Part shown: one piece after another, positions 1-9,657 of the stretch | Layout of the letters: the number at the start of each line of letters is the position of its first letter | Position numbering within the stretch: position 1 is the stretch's first letter | Source: Bacteroidales bacterium | GTDB lineage: Bacteria; Bacteroidota; Bacteroidia; Bacteroidales; VadinHA17 | DNA: 64,000 nt | Direction of reading: 5' to 3' | Assembly (NCBI GenBank): GCA_003142255.1 | Contig: PLLO01000006.1 | Location: 275,419 to 339,418, forward strand | Translations under genes and position numbers: made by a program | Notes under the pieces: generated by a model | Told to the model about the DNA's origin: nothing | Seen by the model: only the letters and a program-made list of their open reading frames with translations | Database searches by the model: none

Positions 1-1
1 T

Positions 2-2107
2 CTTCTATACAGGTATGGTTATTTCACTCAAAAGCTGGGACCGAAAGGAGAGCAGCTTGCAATTTATGAAGCCGAAGAATTCTCGAGGATCCCAATAAAA
101 CCCATAAAGGATTCCAGTGGCAATCATCTGTCAGTAAGTCTGGCATGGCCAGGCAGAACTGTCAAGATCCGTGTCTGGGAAGCTATGGTAGGCAAGGTAA
201 AGCTTGTACTGCTCGATACTGATTTTGATGATAATACGCCGGAAGACCGTACGATTACCCATTATTTGTATGGCGGAGATATTGAGAACAGGCTTCGCCA
301 GGAGCTTATCCTCGGAATTGGAGGAATAAGGGCCCTGGCAGCTTTGGATATCAAACCAGATCTTTTTCACAGCAACGAAGGTCATTCAGCATTCATAAGC
401 CTTGAGAGACTAAGGACACTTATCGAGGAATATCACCTGACTTTCAGCCAGGCACTTGAGGCTGTCAGGGCTTCAACCCTCTTCACCACTCACACTCCTG
501 TGCCGGCAGGACATGATGCATTTGAAGAAGATCTTCTGAGAAAATACATTTCCCATTATTCCAGCCGCCTCAATATTTCATGGGATGAGCTTATGGCCCT
601 TGGCAGGTGTGAGGGTGATGCCGACAGGAAGTTCAATATGAGCTTTCTGGCTACAAGGATGTCGCAGGAGGTGAACGGGGTAAGCAAGCTTCATGGGGAA
701 GTAAGCCGGGTTATGTTCAACAAGTTATGGCCGGGATATCTCAAGGATGAATTATTCATTGGCTATGTAACCAATGGGGTTCATCATCCTACCTGGATAG
801 CGCCTGAATGGGAAGAGGTATATAAGGATATAACAAAATCAGATAATTTTGATCAGACTGACAGGAGCCTTTGGGAGAGACTCTACAATGTTGATGATAA
901 AAAAATATATGAATTAAAGAAAGGTTTGAAAAGGAACCTCTTCGATAATATACGCAAGAGACTTCAAATTGATATGATAGAGCGGCATGTCAGTCCCCGC
1001 ACCCTGATGAACATAAGCAGCCATCTTGATGAGAAGGCTCTTACAATTGGATTTGCACGGCGTTTTGCCACCTACAAGAGAGCTTCATTATTATTCAGGG
1101 ACCTTGACCGGCTTGCCAAAATTGTCAATAATCCGGAGAAGCCTGTACAGTTTATTTATGCCGGGAAGGCACATCCCAATGATGGAGGAGGACAGGACCT
1201 TATAAAAAGAGTGCTGGAAGTATCTCAGATGCCACAGTTTACAGGCAAGGTAATATTCCTTGAAAACTATGATATTGAACTTGCTAAATACCTTGTAAGA
1301 GGCGTTGACGTCTGGCTGAATACACCAACAAGGCTAATGGAAGCCTCGGGGACAAGCGGCGAAAAAGCCGTAATGAACGGGACTATTCATTTCAGTGTTC
1401 TGGATGGCTGGTGGGTTGAAGGTTATCGGGCATTTGCCGGGTGGGCTCTTCCAAAGAAAAGAACCTTCGAGAACCAGGAGCTTCAGGATGATATAGATGC
1501 TGAGACAATTTATAATATGCTTGAATTTGAAATAATACCGGCTTACTATTCTTACAATGAAAGCGGAATACCTGTTGAATGGGTAAGCCTTATTAAAAAT
1601 ACAATGATCAAGATTGCCCCGGAATTCACAATGAAAAGGCAACTTGATGATTATTGTGAAAAATATTACTCTAAACTTTTCACCCGAAGCAAATATCTTA
1701 TTGCCGACAATTTTGAGAAGGCTAAAGAGCTGGCCACGTGGAAGAAGACCATGAAGGATGAGTGGGATACTATAGAGGTGTTGAACTACAGTTTTGAAAA
1801 GCCCAGGGAGAATGTATACCATTCAGGGCACGACTACAGGGCCGAGATTGCTCTTAATGTTCATATGATACCGAAGGAAAATGTAGGAGTGGAGTTTATT
1901 ATCACCTATATGAGCAAGAAGGGCGAGCATGAGTTTGTCGCCAGCAGGGAATTCACACTGGTAAGCAGTAAGGGAAGCAAGTGCCTTTACAGAGCTAACA
2001 TGGTACCTGAAAATGCAGGTACATTCTTTTATGGTATCCGTATTTATCCAAAGCACAAGGACCTTCCGCACAAGCAGGATTTTTACCTTTTGCGCTGGAT
2101 AGATTAA
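2..2107 (+). CDS. glgP: Alpha-glucan phosphorylase (GT35), 5' end outside window
   Basis: Phosphorolysis of alpha-1,4-glucan (glycogen) to glucose-1-phosphate in the cytoplasm. The frame is open from base 2, and the translated stretch before the first ATG (185) reads as normal phosphorylase sequence, so the gene begins left of the window and the ATG at 185 is internal. The PLP-binding region is visible as EASGTSGEKAVMNG (about bases 1340-1380), the equivalent of the EASGTGNMK motif of the family, and it is followed by a conserved LDGWWVEG segment. This is the short bacterial/archaeal-type phosphorylase; in some Bacteroidota it is fused behind a glycogen-synthase-like domain, which cannot be judged here. 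Its stop overlaps the stop of the convergent branching enzyme by 4 bases (shared TTAA). Family call is sure; the N-terminal architecture is unknown. Confidence 0.93.
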   Translation, partial: LLYRYGYFTQKLGPKGEQLAIYEAEEFSRIPIKPIKDSSGNHLSVSLAWPGRTVKIRVWEAMVGKVKLVLLDTDFDDNTPEDRTITHYLYGGDIENRLRQELILGIGGIRALAALDIKPDLFHSNEGHSAFISLERLRTLIEEYHLTFSQALEAVRASTLFTTHTPVPAGHDAFEEDLLRKYISHYSSRLNISWDELMALGRCEGDADRKFNMSFLATRMSQEVNGVSKLHGEVSRVMFNKLWPGYLKDELFIGYVTNGVHHPTWIAPEWEEVYKDITKSDNFDQTDRSLWERLYNVDDKKIYELKKGLKRNLFDNIRKRLQIDMIERHVSPRTLMNISSHLDEKALTIGFARRFATYKRASLLFRDLDRLAKIVNNPEKPVQFIYAGKAHPNDGGGQDLIKRVLEVSQMPQFTGKVIFLENYDIELAKYLVRGVDVWLNTPTRLMEASGTSGEKAVMNGTIHFSVLDGWWVEGYRAFAGWALPKKRTFENQELQDDIDAETIYNMLEFEIIPAYYSYNESGIPVEWVSLIKNTMIKIAPEFTMKRQLDDYCEKYYSKLFTRSKYLIADNFEKAKELATWKKTMKDEWDTIEVLNYSFEKPRENVYHSGHDYRAEIALNVHMIPKENVGVEFIITYMSKKGEHEFVASREFTLVSSKGSKCLYRANMVPENAGTFFYGIRIYPKHKDLPHKQDFYLLRWID

Positions 2108-4131
2108 ATATCGGTAGCTTTTCTGATTGCTTCTCTTTTAAAAACGAGAGCTGTCCTCGACGGCAGATAAATATAAAGGTAGAATGGAACATTTATAGAG
2201 TTCCTTTCTGCTTTTTTGACAGAGGTATAAGCAGCTTTTCTGTCGATGCGATCAAATCCTCCAAAATCAGGGTCGTCGGAATCAATAATAATTCTGAATT
2301 TGCCTTTCAGCGGAATTCCATAATCAGTGAAAGACTTACTCGGATTAAAATTAAATACGAACAGCAGATCATTTCTCACGAAGGCAATCACCTTATCATA
2401 GTTGTTTTCATAAATCCTTTCAATGTAAAGGTTGTCGAGGAGGCTGAATTCATGCTGAAGAGACACCATTTTCCTGTCAAAGGCTGCGAGGAAGCGGTAT
2501 TTAAGATCATTGTTTTCAGCCAGGCTCCATTGTCTTCGTGCATATTTGAAGTTCCAGTTGTTGCCTGCACGGGGGAAATCGATCCATTCAGGATGGCCGA
2601 ATTCATTACCCATAAAATTAAGATAACCACCGCCCGCAGTGCTGAATGTAAGCAGCCTGATCATTTTATGAAGTGCTATGCCCCGATCCATCGGAAAACT
2701 GTGATACGATTCCGACATGCCGGTATACATTTCAGCATCGAGCATCCTGAAGATGAGGGTTTTGTCGCCAACCAATGCCTGGTCGTGCGACTCACAATAT
2801 GATATTATCCTTTCTTCAGGCCGGTGCTGGGTAAGCTCATGCATCAGCTTTCCCATATCCCAGTTTTCATCAAGGGTTTCCTTAACCAGCTTGATCCATA
2901 AGTCAGGAACACCCATTGATAACCTGAAATCAAATCCAAACCCCTTTTTACCCGTCCCGGCTGCCAGCCCGGGCATTCCACTCATCTCTTCTGCGACTGT
3001 TATGGATCCGGGTTTGAATTCGTGAATCATTTTATTTGCCAGGTAGAGGTAGATCAGAGCATCAATATCCTGTCCGCCGTCAAAGTACTCTCCATATGAG
3101 GTGAAATTCTTCTCAAGGCCATGATCAAAATATATCATGCTGGTGACACCATCAAACCTGAACCCGTCAAAATGATATTCCTCGAGCCAGTAACGGCAAT
3201 TTGACAATAGAAAATGGATCACATTATCCTTCCCATAATCAAAGCATAAAGAATCCCAGGCCTTGTGAACTCTCCTCTGATTGGTATGAAAATACTGACC
3301 GGGAGAGCCATCAAACAACCCGAGGCCCTCATTCACATTTTTTACCGAATGTGAATGAACAAGATCCATTATAACCCTGAGTCCCGCTTTGTGAGCTGTA
3401 TCAACTAACTCCTTAAGCTCCTCCGGTGTGCCGAAACGCGACGATGCGGCAAAGAAACTTGAGACATGGTATCCAAATGATCCATAGAACGGATGCTCCT
3501 GGATAGCCATCAGCTGAATGGTATTGTAACCTGATTTTGCAATTACAGGAATGACATTCTCGGCGAATTCACGATATGTACCGATTTTTTCTTCCTCAGT
3601 CGCCATGCCTACATGGGCTTCATATATAACAGGCGATATGTCCCTGGGGCTGAATTTTTTTAGCTTCCAGGCATATGGTTTTTCAGGGTTCCAGACCTGA
3701 GCCGAAAAAATCTTTGTTTTATCATCCTGGACAACCCTGGTTGCATAAGAGGGAATGCGTTCACCTTTCCCGCCCGCCCAGTGAACTGAAAGCTTAAACA
3801 GGTCACCATGATTCAGGGTCCCTTGTGGAAGGGTAATCTCCCAGTCGCCGTAAGTATTGATCCTGGACATTTGGTAAGCGGATATCTCTTTCCACCCCGA
3901 AAATGTCCCTGTCAGGTAAATATCGGTGGCATTAGGAGCCCATTCCCTGAAAACCCATCCGCCCTCCGTTCTGTGAAGCCCATAATAGTGGTGCCCCATT
4001 GCAAAATCAGAGAGGGAACTATTCCCGGCGAGATGTTTTTCCTTCAGTTTACATTTACTGATGCGCTCTTCAATCACACCGGTAAAAGGTTTCAGCCAGG
4101 GGTCAACAGTATAAAAATTTACTTCACTCAT
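2104..4131 (-). CDS. glgB: 1,4-alpha-glucan branching enzyme, GH13 subfamily 8 type
   Basis: Makes the alpha-1,6 branches of glycogen. 675 aa, the length of eukaryotic-type (GH13_8) branching enzymes rather than the longer GH13_9 GlgB of E. coli. Visible in order: an N-terminal CBM48-like region (about residues 60-160, with VFREWAPNATDIYLTG), the catalytic barrel with YEAHVGMA, MAIQEHPFYGSFGYHVSSFF, the nucleophile region DGFRFDGVTSM (Asp near residue 325), the acid/base region VAEEMSGMPG (Glu near 380) and the CESHDQALVGDKT motif, then a C-terminal beta domain. All catalytic residues appear present. It converges with the phosphorylase and diverges from the GT4 fusion gene at 4285, so it is part of a glycogen locus. 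Confidence 0.93.
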   Translation of the reverse strand: MSEVNFYTVDPWLKPFTGVIEERISKCKLKEKHLAGNSSLSDFAMGHHYYGLHRTEGGWVFREWAPNATDIYLTGTFSGWKEISAYQMSRINTYGDWEITLPQGTLNHGDLFKLSVHWAGGKGERIPSYATRVVQDDKTKIFSAQVWNPEKPYAWKLKKFSPRDISPVIYEAHVGMATEEEKIGTYREFAENVIPVIAKSGYNTIQLMAIQEHPFYGSFGYHVSSFFAASSRFGTPEELKELVDTAHKAGLRVIMDLVHSHSVKNVNEGLGLFDGSPGQYFHTNQRRVHKAWDSLCFDYGKDNVIHFLLSNCRYWLEEYHFDGFRFDGVTSMIYFDHGLEKNFTSYGEYFDGGQDIDALIYLYLANKMIHEFKPGSITVAEEMSGMPGLAAGTGKKGFGFDFRLSMGVPDLWIKLVKETLDENWDMGKLMHELTQHRPEERIISYCESHDQALVGDKTLIFRMLDAEMYTGMSESYHSFPMDRGIALHKMIRLLTFSTAGGGYLNFMGNEFGHPEWIDFPRAGNNWNFKYARRQWSLAENNDLKYRFLAAFDRKMVSLQHEFSLLDNLYIERIYENNYDKVIAFVRNDLLFVFNFNPSKSFTDYGIPLKGKFRIIIDSDDPDFGGFDRIDRKAAYTSVKKAERNSINVPFYLYIYLPSRTALVFKREAIRKATDI

Positions 4132-4192
4132 GCTTTCCGGATTTCAGATAACTCCTATAAAATTACAAAAACAAAATCATTTATCTAAGCAT

Positions 4193-4206
4193 CTGCCAGG
4201 TGGCAG
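4193..4206. promoter_or_regulatory. Short inverted repeat between divergent glgB and GT4 fusion gene
   Basis: CTGCC-AGGT-GGCAG lies in the 153-bp divergent spacer (4132-4284) between the branching enzyme and the glycosyltransferase fusion. A 5-bp stem is short, so it could be a small operator or chance. No clear TAnnTTTG promoter was found in this spacer on either strand. Confidence 0.25.
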
Positions 4207-4284
4207 CTAATAAGATTAGGATTTTGGTTATCTTTAAATCTCAATAATCATGTCCTGGTTACTCCAAATAAAAATCTGTAAATT

Positions 4285-6519
4285 ATGAAGCTCGCATATA
4301 TTGGAACTTATCCTCCCCGGGAATGCGGTATTGGTACTTTTACCAGGAACCTTTATAATTCCATGGTAATAAACAATGAAACAATTAAGGATTCAATTGA
4401 AGGATTCATTGTAGCCATGAACGATCATGATCAAACCTATAATTATCCGGAAGAAGTCAAATTTACCATAAGGCAGGAGCATCAAAGAGATTATTTATCG
4501 GCAGTAAAATTTATTAATCTCAGCGGTGCAGATCTTTGCATACTTGAACATGAATTTGGAATATTTGGCGGACAGGATGGTGTATATATCCTTTCTTTGA
4601 TCCACAGGCTTGAAATTCCCCTGATTGTGACCCTTCATACAATTATCAAATCTCCATCCTACAACCAAAAAGCAATATTAGTGGAAATATGCAGAATGGC
4701 TAATAAAATAGTAGTAATGAGCCATAAAGCGATTGAGTTTCTCACAAGCATTTATAATATTGAAAAGGAGAAAATTGTATTCATTGAACATGGTGTGCCG
4801 GATTTTCAGTTTAGCCATGTTCAATCTAAAGAGGAGTTCAATCTCGAAAACAAAAAGGTCCTGCTTACCTTTGGTTTTATTGGCAGGAATAAAGGGATTG
4901 AGACGGTAATAAAAGCGTTGCCAAAAGTTATTGAAAAGTATCCGGATGTTTTATATATGGTTTTAGGGAAAACTCATCCTAATGTTCTTCGGTATTCAGG
5001 CGAAGAATACCGGAATTATCTTCAACATTTAGTTAAAAGTCTTAACCTGAACGATCATGTTTTTTTTCTGAATGAGTACATTAATCAAAAAGAATTGTTT
5101 AAATATTTATCTGCGTCTGATATTTACATTACACCTTACACAAATGAGGCACAGATTACCAGCGGCACACTTTCCTACGCAATAGGTGTGGGGTCTGCAG
5201 TTGTTTCAACACCTTACTGGCATGCTTCAGAACTATTGGCGGATGGGAGAGGGAAACTTTTTGACTTTAATGATTCAGATGGTCTTTCTGCTGTTCTTTT
5301 GGAACTGTTGGATAACCCGGAGGAATTGAAGAATTTTCGGAAAAAAGCATATGATTATGGTAGAAAAATAACATGGCCTAAGACAGGAGAAAAATATGTT
5401 GCAGTAGCTAATAAAATTCTGGAGGATAAGCCAAACGTATTATTAAAAAAAGAAATCACTCTTGATCCGCTTATTCTGCCACCATTTTCACTTGCTCATA
5501 TTAAAAGGTTAACAGATGATACCGGTATCATCCAACATGCAAATTTTGGTATTCCAAATTTAAAAGAAGGCTACTGTCTTGATGATAATGCACGGGCTTT
5601 GCTTATGGTACTGATGGCGTACAGGCAAAAAAAGAATACTCTTGCCCTTGATTTATCTCCCATCTATTTAAGCTATATCAATTATATGCAAAACAAAGAT
5701 GGGACATTCAGGAATTTTCTCAGTTTCAACCGTAGCTTTCTCGATGAAGCGGGTTCAGAAGATTCTTTCGGAAGGACCATCTGGGCTCTCGGATACCTGC
5801 TTGGTAATGCTCCTAATGATGCATATTACCAGACTGGCAGATCTATTTTCTTTAATGCATCTCCCAATTTTGAGAAACTTCAGTCTGTCAGAGGTATTGC
5901 CAATACTATAGTGGGCATCAGTTATTACCTCATGGTTAATCCTTCTGATGATTCAATGATAGAAAGATTAAGAAGTCTATCATTTAAATTAATCAAACAA
6001 TATGAAGAAAACAGTATTGCTGACTGGAAATGGTTCGAACCCCTGTTAGCTTATGATAATGGAATGATACCGCTTGCCCTTTTACATTCGGCATATATCC
6101 TTAAGGATAGTAAAATAACCTCGACTGCAATAGAAACCATGAATTTCCTGACAGAGATTACACTTAAGGATGGTTATTTTTCAGCCATTGGCAATGAAAA
6201 ATGGTATAGCAAAGGAGGCGAACGTTCCCTGTTTGCCCAACAACCGGTGGATACCCTTGCTATGGTATTGATGTATCATCAGGCTTTTCATTTGACACAG
6301 GATAAAGAATATCTTACAAAATTATTTGCCTGCTTCATGTGGTTCCTGGGAGAAAATGATCTCAGGATGAATTTGTTTGATTTTGAAACCGAAGGATGTT
6401 GCGATGGCTTTGAAAGTTATGGGGTAAACCGTAACCAGGGTGCAGAGAGTTCACTGTCCTATTTGATTTCTCACTTAACAGTGCTTCTGGCATTTGAAGA
6501 ATTTGAAAAAATAAATTAA
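4285..6519 (+). CDS. GT4 glycosyltransferase fused to a C-terminal (alpha/alpha)-barrel domain
   Basis: 744 aa. Residues 1 to about 385 are a GT-B fold GT4 transferase: N-terminal YIGTYPPRECGIGTF nucleotide-sugar glycosyltransferase start, LEHEFGIFGG, and a C-terminal half with TFGFIGRNKGIE, YITPYTNEAQITSGTLSYAIG and the nucleotide-sugar binding region. Residues about 400-744 are an all-helical part with repeated helix pairs and conserved acidic/aromatic patches (YCLDDNARALLMVL, SEDSFGRTIWALGY, DWKWFEPLLAYDNGMIPLAL, SYGVNRNQGAESSLSYL), which reads like a six-hairpin glycosidase-type toroid. No signal peptide, so probably cytoplasmic. The fusion suggests one protein that both adds and processes or recognises a sugar chain. 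Neighbours are glycogen genes on one side and a GH130/PIG-L/GT4/GH100-like operon on the other (convergent, 56-bp gap). The sugar transferred cannot be told from sequence. Confidence 0.8.
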   Translation: MKLAYIGTYPPRECGIGTFTRNLYNSMVINNETIKDSIEGFIVAMNDHDQTYNYPEEVKFTIRQEHQRDYLSAVKFINLSGADLCILEHEFGIFGGQDGVYILSLIHRLEIPLIVTLHTIIKSPSYNQKAILVEICRMANKIVVMSHKAIEFLTSIYNIEKEKIVFIEHGVPDFQFSHVQSKEEFNLENKKVLLTFGFIGRNKGIETVIKALPKVIEKYPDVLYMVLGKTHPNVLRYSGEEYRNYLQHLVKSLNLNDHVFFLNEYINQKELFKYLSASDIYITPYTNEAQITSGTLSYAIGVGSAVVSTPYWHASELLADGRGKLFDFNDSDGLSAVLLELLDNPEELKNFRKKAYDYGRKITWPKTGEKYVAVANKILEDKPNVLLKKEITLDPLILPPFSLAHIKRLTDDTGIIQHANFGIPNLKEGYCLDDNARALLMVLMAYRQKKNTLALDLSPIYLSYINYMQNKDGTFRNFLSFNRSFLDEAGSEDSFGRTIWALGYLLGNAPNDAYYQTGRSIFFNASPNFEKLQSVRGIANTIVGISYYLMVNPSDDSMIERLRSLSFKLIKQYEENSIADWKWFEPLLAYDNGMIPLALLHSAYILKDSKITSTAIETMNFLTEITLKDGYFSAIGNEKWYSKGGERSLFAQQPVDTLAMVLMYHQAFHLTQDKEYLTKLFACFMWFLGENDLRMNLFDFETEGCCDGFESYGVNRNQGAESSLSYLISHLTVLLAFEEFEKIN

Positions 6520-6575
6520 TGCCAGATGCAGTATCAGAACAATATCAGCTGCAGAACCTGCAATTTCTCCTGTTA

Positions 6576-7766
6576 TTATAATTTTGATTCAGCTGAATAA
6601 TTTCGTATTATGTCGAAGAAGGGAGTTCTTTTTTCTTCAACACATTTTACAGCATACAGATAAAGCGCAGCACTCCAGGTTTGCCACTCCTGCCCCATGG
6701 TTTTGCCATTTTGGGCTTTCAGCCATTCGTTAAATCCAAATTCTAAGTTACCGGAATTGGACTTCTTAATAATATTTGTAAGTGCCACGAGCTTTTCCCC
6801 GGCAAGCTCGAACCTTTTGGCAGCAACCAGGGCTGCCACGTAAAGCCCGCAAACAAAAGGCCATATGCCGCCATTGTGGTACTCACCCGGCATATTATAT
6901 AATTTATAACGGGGCAGCCAGTCAGGATCTTCAGGTTTAATAAAAGGGAAAAAATTAGGAGGCAGATCAACGGCAAGTTCATCACTTTTTGCCATTTCTG
7001 CACATTCATCTTCGATCCAGGAAATCATTTTTTCTGCCCGTGAGGGTGATGCGATTCCGGAGAGAATGGCAAGACTGTTACCAAGAAGGTCGAACCGTTC
7101 GCTGCTATGAATTTTATATGACCAGAAAGCAAAGTATGGCTTATGTTTTATCACAAAACCCTCATGGACATGGCGTGGCTGTATTCCTCCCGTGATCGTG
7201 AACTTCCTCATTTCTTTACACATCAAATTTGCTTTTTCATGCTTACCCAGTAGCCGGAGGTAACTATATACTATCGTATTAACATACAGGCCATAACCAG
7301 TCATCCACTGTTCATCGCGCCAATCACTAGTTGGCTGATGAGCAACCAGGTACCGGTCAGAAGGGCTTTGAAACTCCATCCATGTCAGGGCTTTACGAAC
7401 AGCATCCTGAAGAAAATCATGTTCTCCAGTCACCTTTCTGAATATACCGACACCTAACAAAAATAAAGGAGTTGTATCGCTTGATCCACGGTCTTCCTTG
7501 TCATGCACCAGCGAGGGGATATGACCATGGCTGGTCTGATTTGCCGACAGAGTTTTCAGAACCTTCCGTATGCTGTCTAACAGCTTCTGATTCTCAGAAA
7601 CCCCAATTCCCAATATGGAAAACATCAAATCTCTTGTATAGGGTTCCGGGTATCCCCATCCTGCTGTACGCGGTAGTCCGTGATAAGATCCATGAGCATT
7701 GTGAAGCAGCACTTCAATAGCTGCTTTTTGTGCCTCTTTTATTTTCTGCCAGTTTGCTGGTTGCAT
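6576..7766 (-). CDS. GH100 (neutral invertase)-like (alpha/alpha)6 glycosidase
   Basis: 396 aa, no signal peptide. The sequence follows the GH100 alkaline/neutral invertase pattern: PYTRDLMFS near residue 42 (invertase YVRDF), an SSDTTPLFLL segment with Asp97 where the family has its catalytic Asp in a VDSGFWW context, LGNSLAILSGIASP (invertase LGNCVAILSSLATP), and YHNGGIWPF (invertase YHNGGSWP). GH100 enzymes of plants and cyanobacteria split sucrose; bacterial relatives are commonly named glycogen-debranching-like. It is the last gene of the operon GH130 - PIG-L - GT4 - this gene (12-bp gap to the GT4). Whether it cleaves sucrose, or a glycoside made by the neighbouring transferases, is open; the context favours the second. 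Confidence 0.7.
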   Translation of the reverse strand: MQPANWQKIKEAQKAAIEVLLHNAHGSYHGLPRTAGWGYPEPYTRDLMFSILGIGVSENQKLLDSIRKVLKTLSANQTSHGHIPSLVHDKEDRGSSDTTPLFLLGVGIFRKVTGEHDFLQDAVRKALTWMEFQSPSDRYLVAHQPTSDWRDEQWMTGYGLYVNTIVYSYLRLLGKHEKANLMCKEMRKFTITGGIQPRHVHEGFVIKHKPYFAFWSYKIHSSERFDLLGNSLAILSGIASPSRAEKMISWIEDECAEMAKSDELAVDLPPNFFPFIKPEDPDWLPRYKLYNMPGEYHNGGIWPFVCGLYVAALVAAKRFELAGEKLVALTNIIKKSNSGNLEFGFNEWLKAQNGKTMGQEWQTWSAALYLYAVKCVEEKRTPFFDIIRNYSAESKL

Positions 7767-7778
7767 AAATTTGATAAT

Positions 7779-8921
7779 TTATGTTATTCCCAATCTTTCA
7801 GTTATTATCTGTACAAATCGTTTTGCAACCACACGATAATCGAAATATTTAACTACACGCTTTCTTGCGGCTTTGCCCATTTTTTCGCGTAATTCCGGAT
7901 CAGTCATAAGATCCATTAAATAGTTAGCAATATCATGAACACTTGCACGATAGTCCACTGTCCGTGGATTTTCAAATACAACTTTGTGTTTATTTTTAAA
8001 ACCAGATTCGTCACCAAGAATCACTTCATTCACGATGATTTTCTGTGCCACATTTGCCAGGAATGCAGTTTTGCCATGTACAAGTGTATCGAGCATTCCC
8101 ATGGCCTTTATACCTATAACCGGTTTTTCGCAAGCTCCTGCTTCCACTTGCGGCATTCCAAAGCCTTCAAGTCGAGAAGGTGCCGCATATATGTCGCAGG
8201 CGCCTATCAGATAAGGCATGAAATTCCGTGAAATTATATTTGTTGCATAAGTAACATTTTTTTCGATCCCTAAGGTTGTCGCCAGTTCGAGATCAGCCAG
8301 GTTTTGCAGTTTGGTCCGGGGCTGGGGCCATACTTTACAGACGTATTTCCAATCAGGCGCTTTAGTATCAATTATGGAAAGTGCCTGCATCACCTCCTGT
8401 GCGCCTTTAGAAGCAGCATCGCCTCCTACAGTCAGAATCATCAATTGATCACGCGAAATACCCAGCGATTCACGCACGGCCAGAATTTTCGGATCATCTT
8501 TATCACAAGGGGCAAAAGCATCAGTATCACAGCCAACGGGTAACACTTCAATAATATCACTATCTATCCCATCGCGGACGTACATCTCTTTTACCCAATT
8601 TGATGTTACCAGGATTAATGGAAGTGCATTAAGCACCTCCTGATAGTTTGCAATATAACCATCAGCAACCAGCCATGGTACAGGCTGAACTCCATATCGT
8701 TGCGGATGAAGGATCAGATGCGGCGTATGTCCCCAATATCCTACACCAACTACGATATCCGGCTCAAACCATCGATAGTACCATTCCTTCTCCTGAGGTG
8801 ATTCGAAATTAACCACATGGACATCAATTCCCATTTTAAGAAGTCCCTTGTATAATAATTCTCCCTGGGTCGCAAGTCCTCCGGGGGAAGCAGGGTAGTC
8901 GTATAATAATAATACTTTCAT
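7779..8921 (-). CDS. GT4 family glycosyltransferase
   Basis: 380 aa retaining GT-B glycosyltransferase. N-terminus KVLLLYDYPASPGGLATQGELL is the usual Rossmann start with the glycine-rich acceptor loop; the C-terminal half has LTVGGDAASKGAQEVMQAL and the nucleotide-sugar motif PSRLEGFGMPQVEAGACEKP, whose Glu pair is typical of GT4. No signal peptide or membrane span, so cytoplasmic or membrane-peripheral. It sits between the PIG-L deacetylase (61-bp gap upstream) and the GH100-like gene, and is unrelated in detail to the GT4 fusion at 4285. Donor and acceptor are unknown. Confidence 0.85.
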   Translation of the reverse strand: MKVLLLYDYPASPGGLATQGELLYKGLLKMGIDVHVVNFESPQEKEWYYRWFEPDIVVGVGYWGHTPHLILHPQRYGVQPVPWLVADGYIANYQEVLNALPLILVTSNWVKEMYVRDGIDSDIIEVLPVGCDTDAFAPCDKDDPKILAVRESLGISRDQLMILTVGGDAASKGAQEVMQALSIIDTKAPDWKYVCKVWPQPRTKLQNLADLELATTLGIEKNVTYATNIISRNFMPYLIGACDIYAAPSRLEGFGMPQVEAGACEKPVIGIKAMGMLDTLVHGKTAFLANVAQKIIVNEVILGDESGFKNKHKVVFENPRTVDYRASVHDIANYLMDLMTDPELREKMGKAARKRVVKYFDYRVVAKRFVQIITERLGIT

Positions 8922-8982
8922 GTGATAATAATTTATTTGTTTTGAGTTTTATGGAACTGATCCCTACAAAACGGGGCTCTTT

Positions 8983-9657
8983 TCATGATAAAACGCCTCC
9001 ATTATTAAGCCATTTTTGAGCATCGCGAGGATTTGAAAATTGCCAGAATGATTCTGTCTTCGGTGTTGTTACTGCTTCCCAACTGGTTTTTTCAAATCCG
9101 TATGTTTCTGTAATTATTCTGTATTTTTTCTGCCAAACCTGTTCAGTAAGTTTATAGCAGGCATCAGCGGTTTTTACAGGTCTTGGATAGTATTTTTTAT
9201 CACCGTCTTCATAAGCGAAAGTCCAGAGTTCATTTGCATAGACCTTGCCTGCGTGCCAAAGTTTAATAACTGCCTTGCCTGTTTCCTCATGTCTGATATG
9301 TCTTGTATATTCACCACCTGGACTATGGGAAATAATCATGTCGAATTGCTTAGAAGGCAATAACTGCAGTATTGTATGCTCCATCTCATTTTCGTCCAGA
9401 GGTTTTTGTTCGGGGCCATCGTCCAAATCGCCCATTATTCCGTCAGACCCTAGAATTTGTAACGTTTTTAAGAACCTGGGAGCACGATCTTTATCATTTT
9501 TTCTGCAAAGACAGACAATAAACCATTGCCATGACGGATGGCTTAATATGGTTCCGCCGGCCCATAATGTTTCATCGTCGGGATGAGCTACAATAACGGC
9601 GACTCTTTTTGATTTTTCTTTTTCACAGCTGCTGCTATTTTGAGTTCTTAAGCTCAT
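8983..9657 (-). CDS. PIG-L/LmbE family deacetylase
   Basis: 224 aa zinc-dependent N-acetylglucosaminide-type deacetylase. The metal/catalytic motif AHPDDETLWAGG is at residues about 24-35 (AHPDD, the hallmark), and a second His motif, YTRHIRHEETGKAV, is near residue 135. Family members remove acetyl groups from GlcNAc-linked substrates (GPI precursor, mycothiol and bacillithiol precursors, antibiotics). The start codon lies 23 bases inside the end of the GH130 gene, showing translational coupling. In this operon it suggests that the glycoside contains an N-acetylated sugar, but that is inference. Confidence 0.88.
   Translation of the reverse strand: MSLRTQNSSSCEKEKSKRVAVIVAHPDDETLWAGGTILSHPSWQWFIVCLCRKNDKDRAPRFLKTLQILGSDGIMGDLDDGPEQKPLDENEMEHTILQLLPSKQFDMIISHSPGGEYTRHIRHEETGKAVIKLWHAGKVYANELWTFAYEDGDKKYYPRPVKTADACYKLTEQVWQKKYRIITETYGFEKTSWEAVTTPKTESFWQFSNPRDAQKWLNNGGVLS

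Noticed and set aside
1334-1822. 162-aa open frame on the minus strand inside glgP
   Set aside because: Antisense shadow of a clear coding frame; no domain, no start context.
7779-9657. GT4 plus PIG-L as a mycothiol/bacillithiol (MshA-MshB/BshA-BshB) pathway
   Set aside because: No MshC/BshC ligase in view, and the operon also holds GH130 and GH100-like enzymes; resemblance is at family level only.
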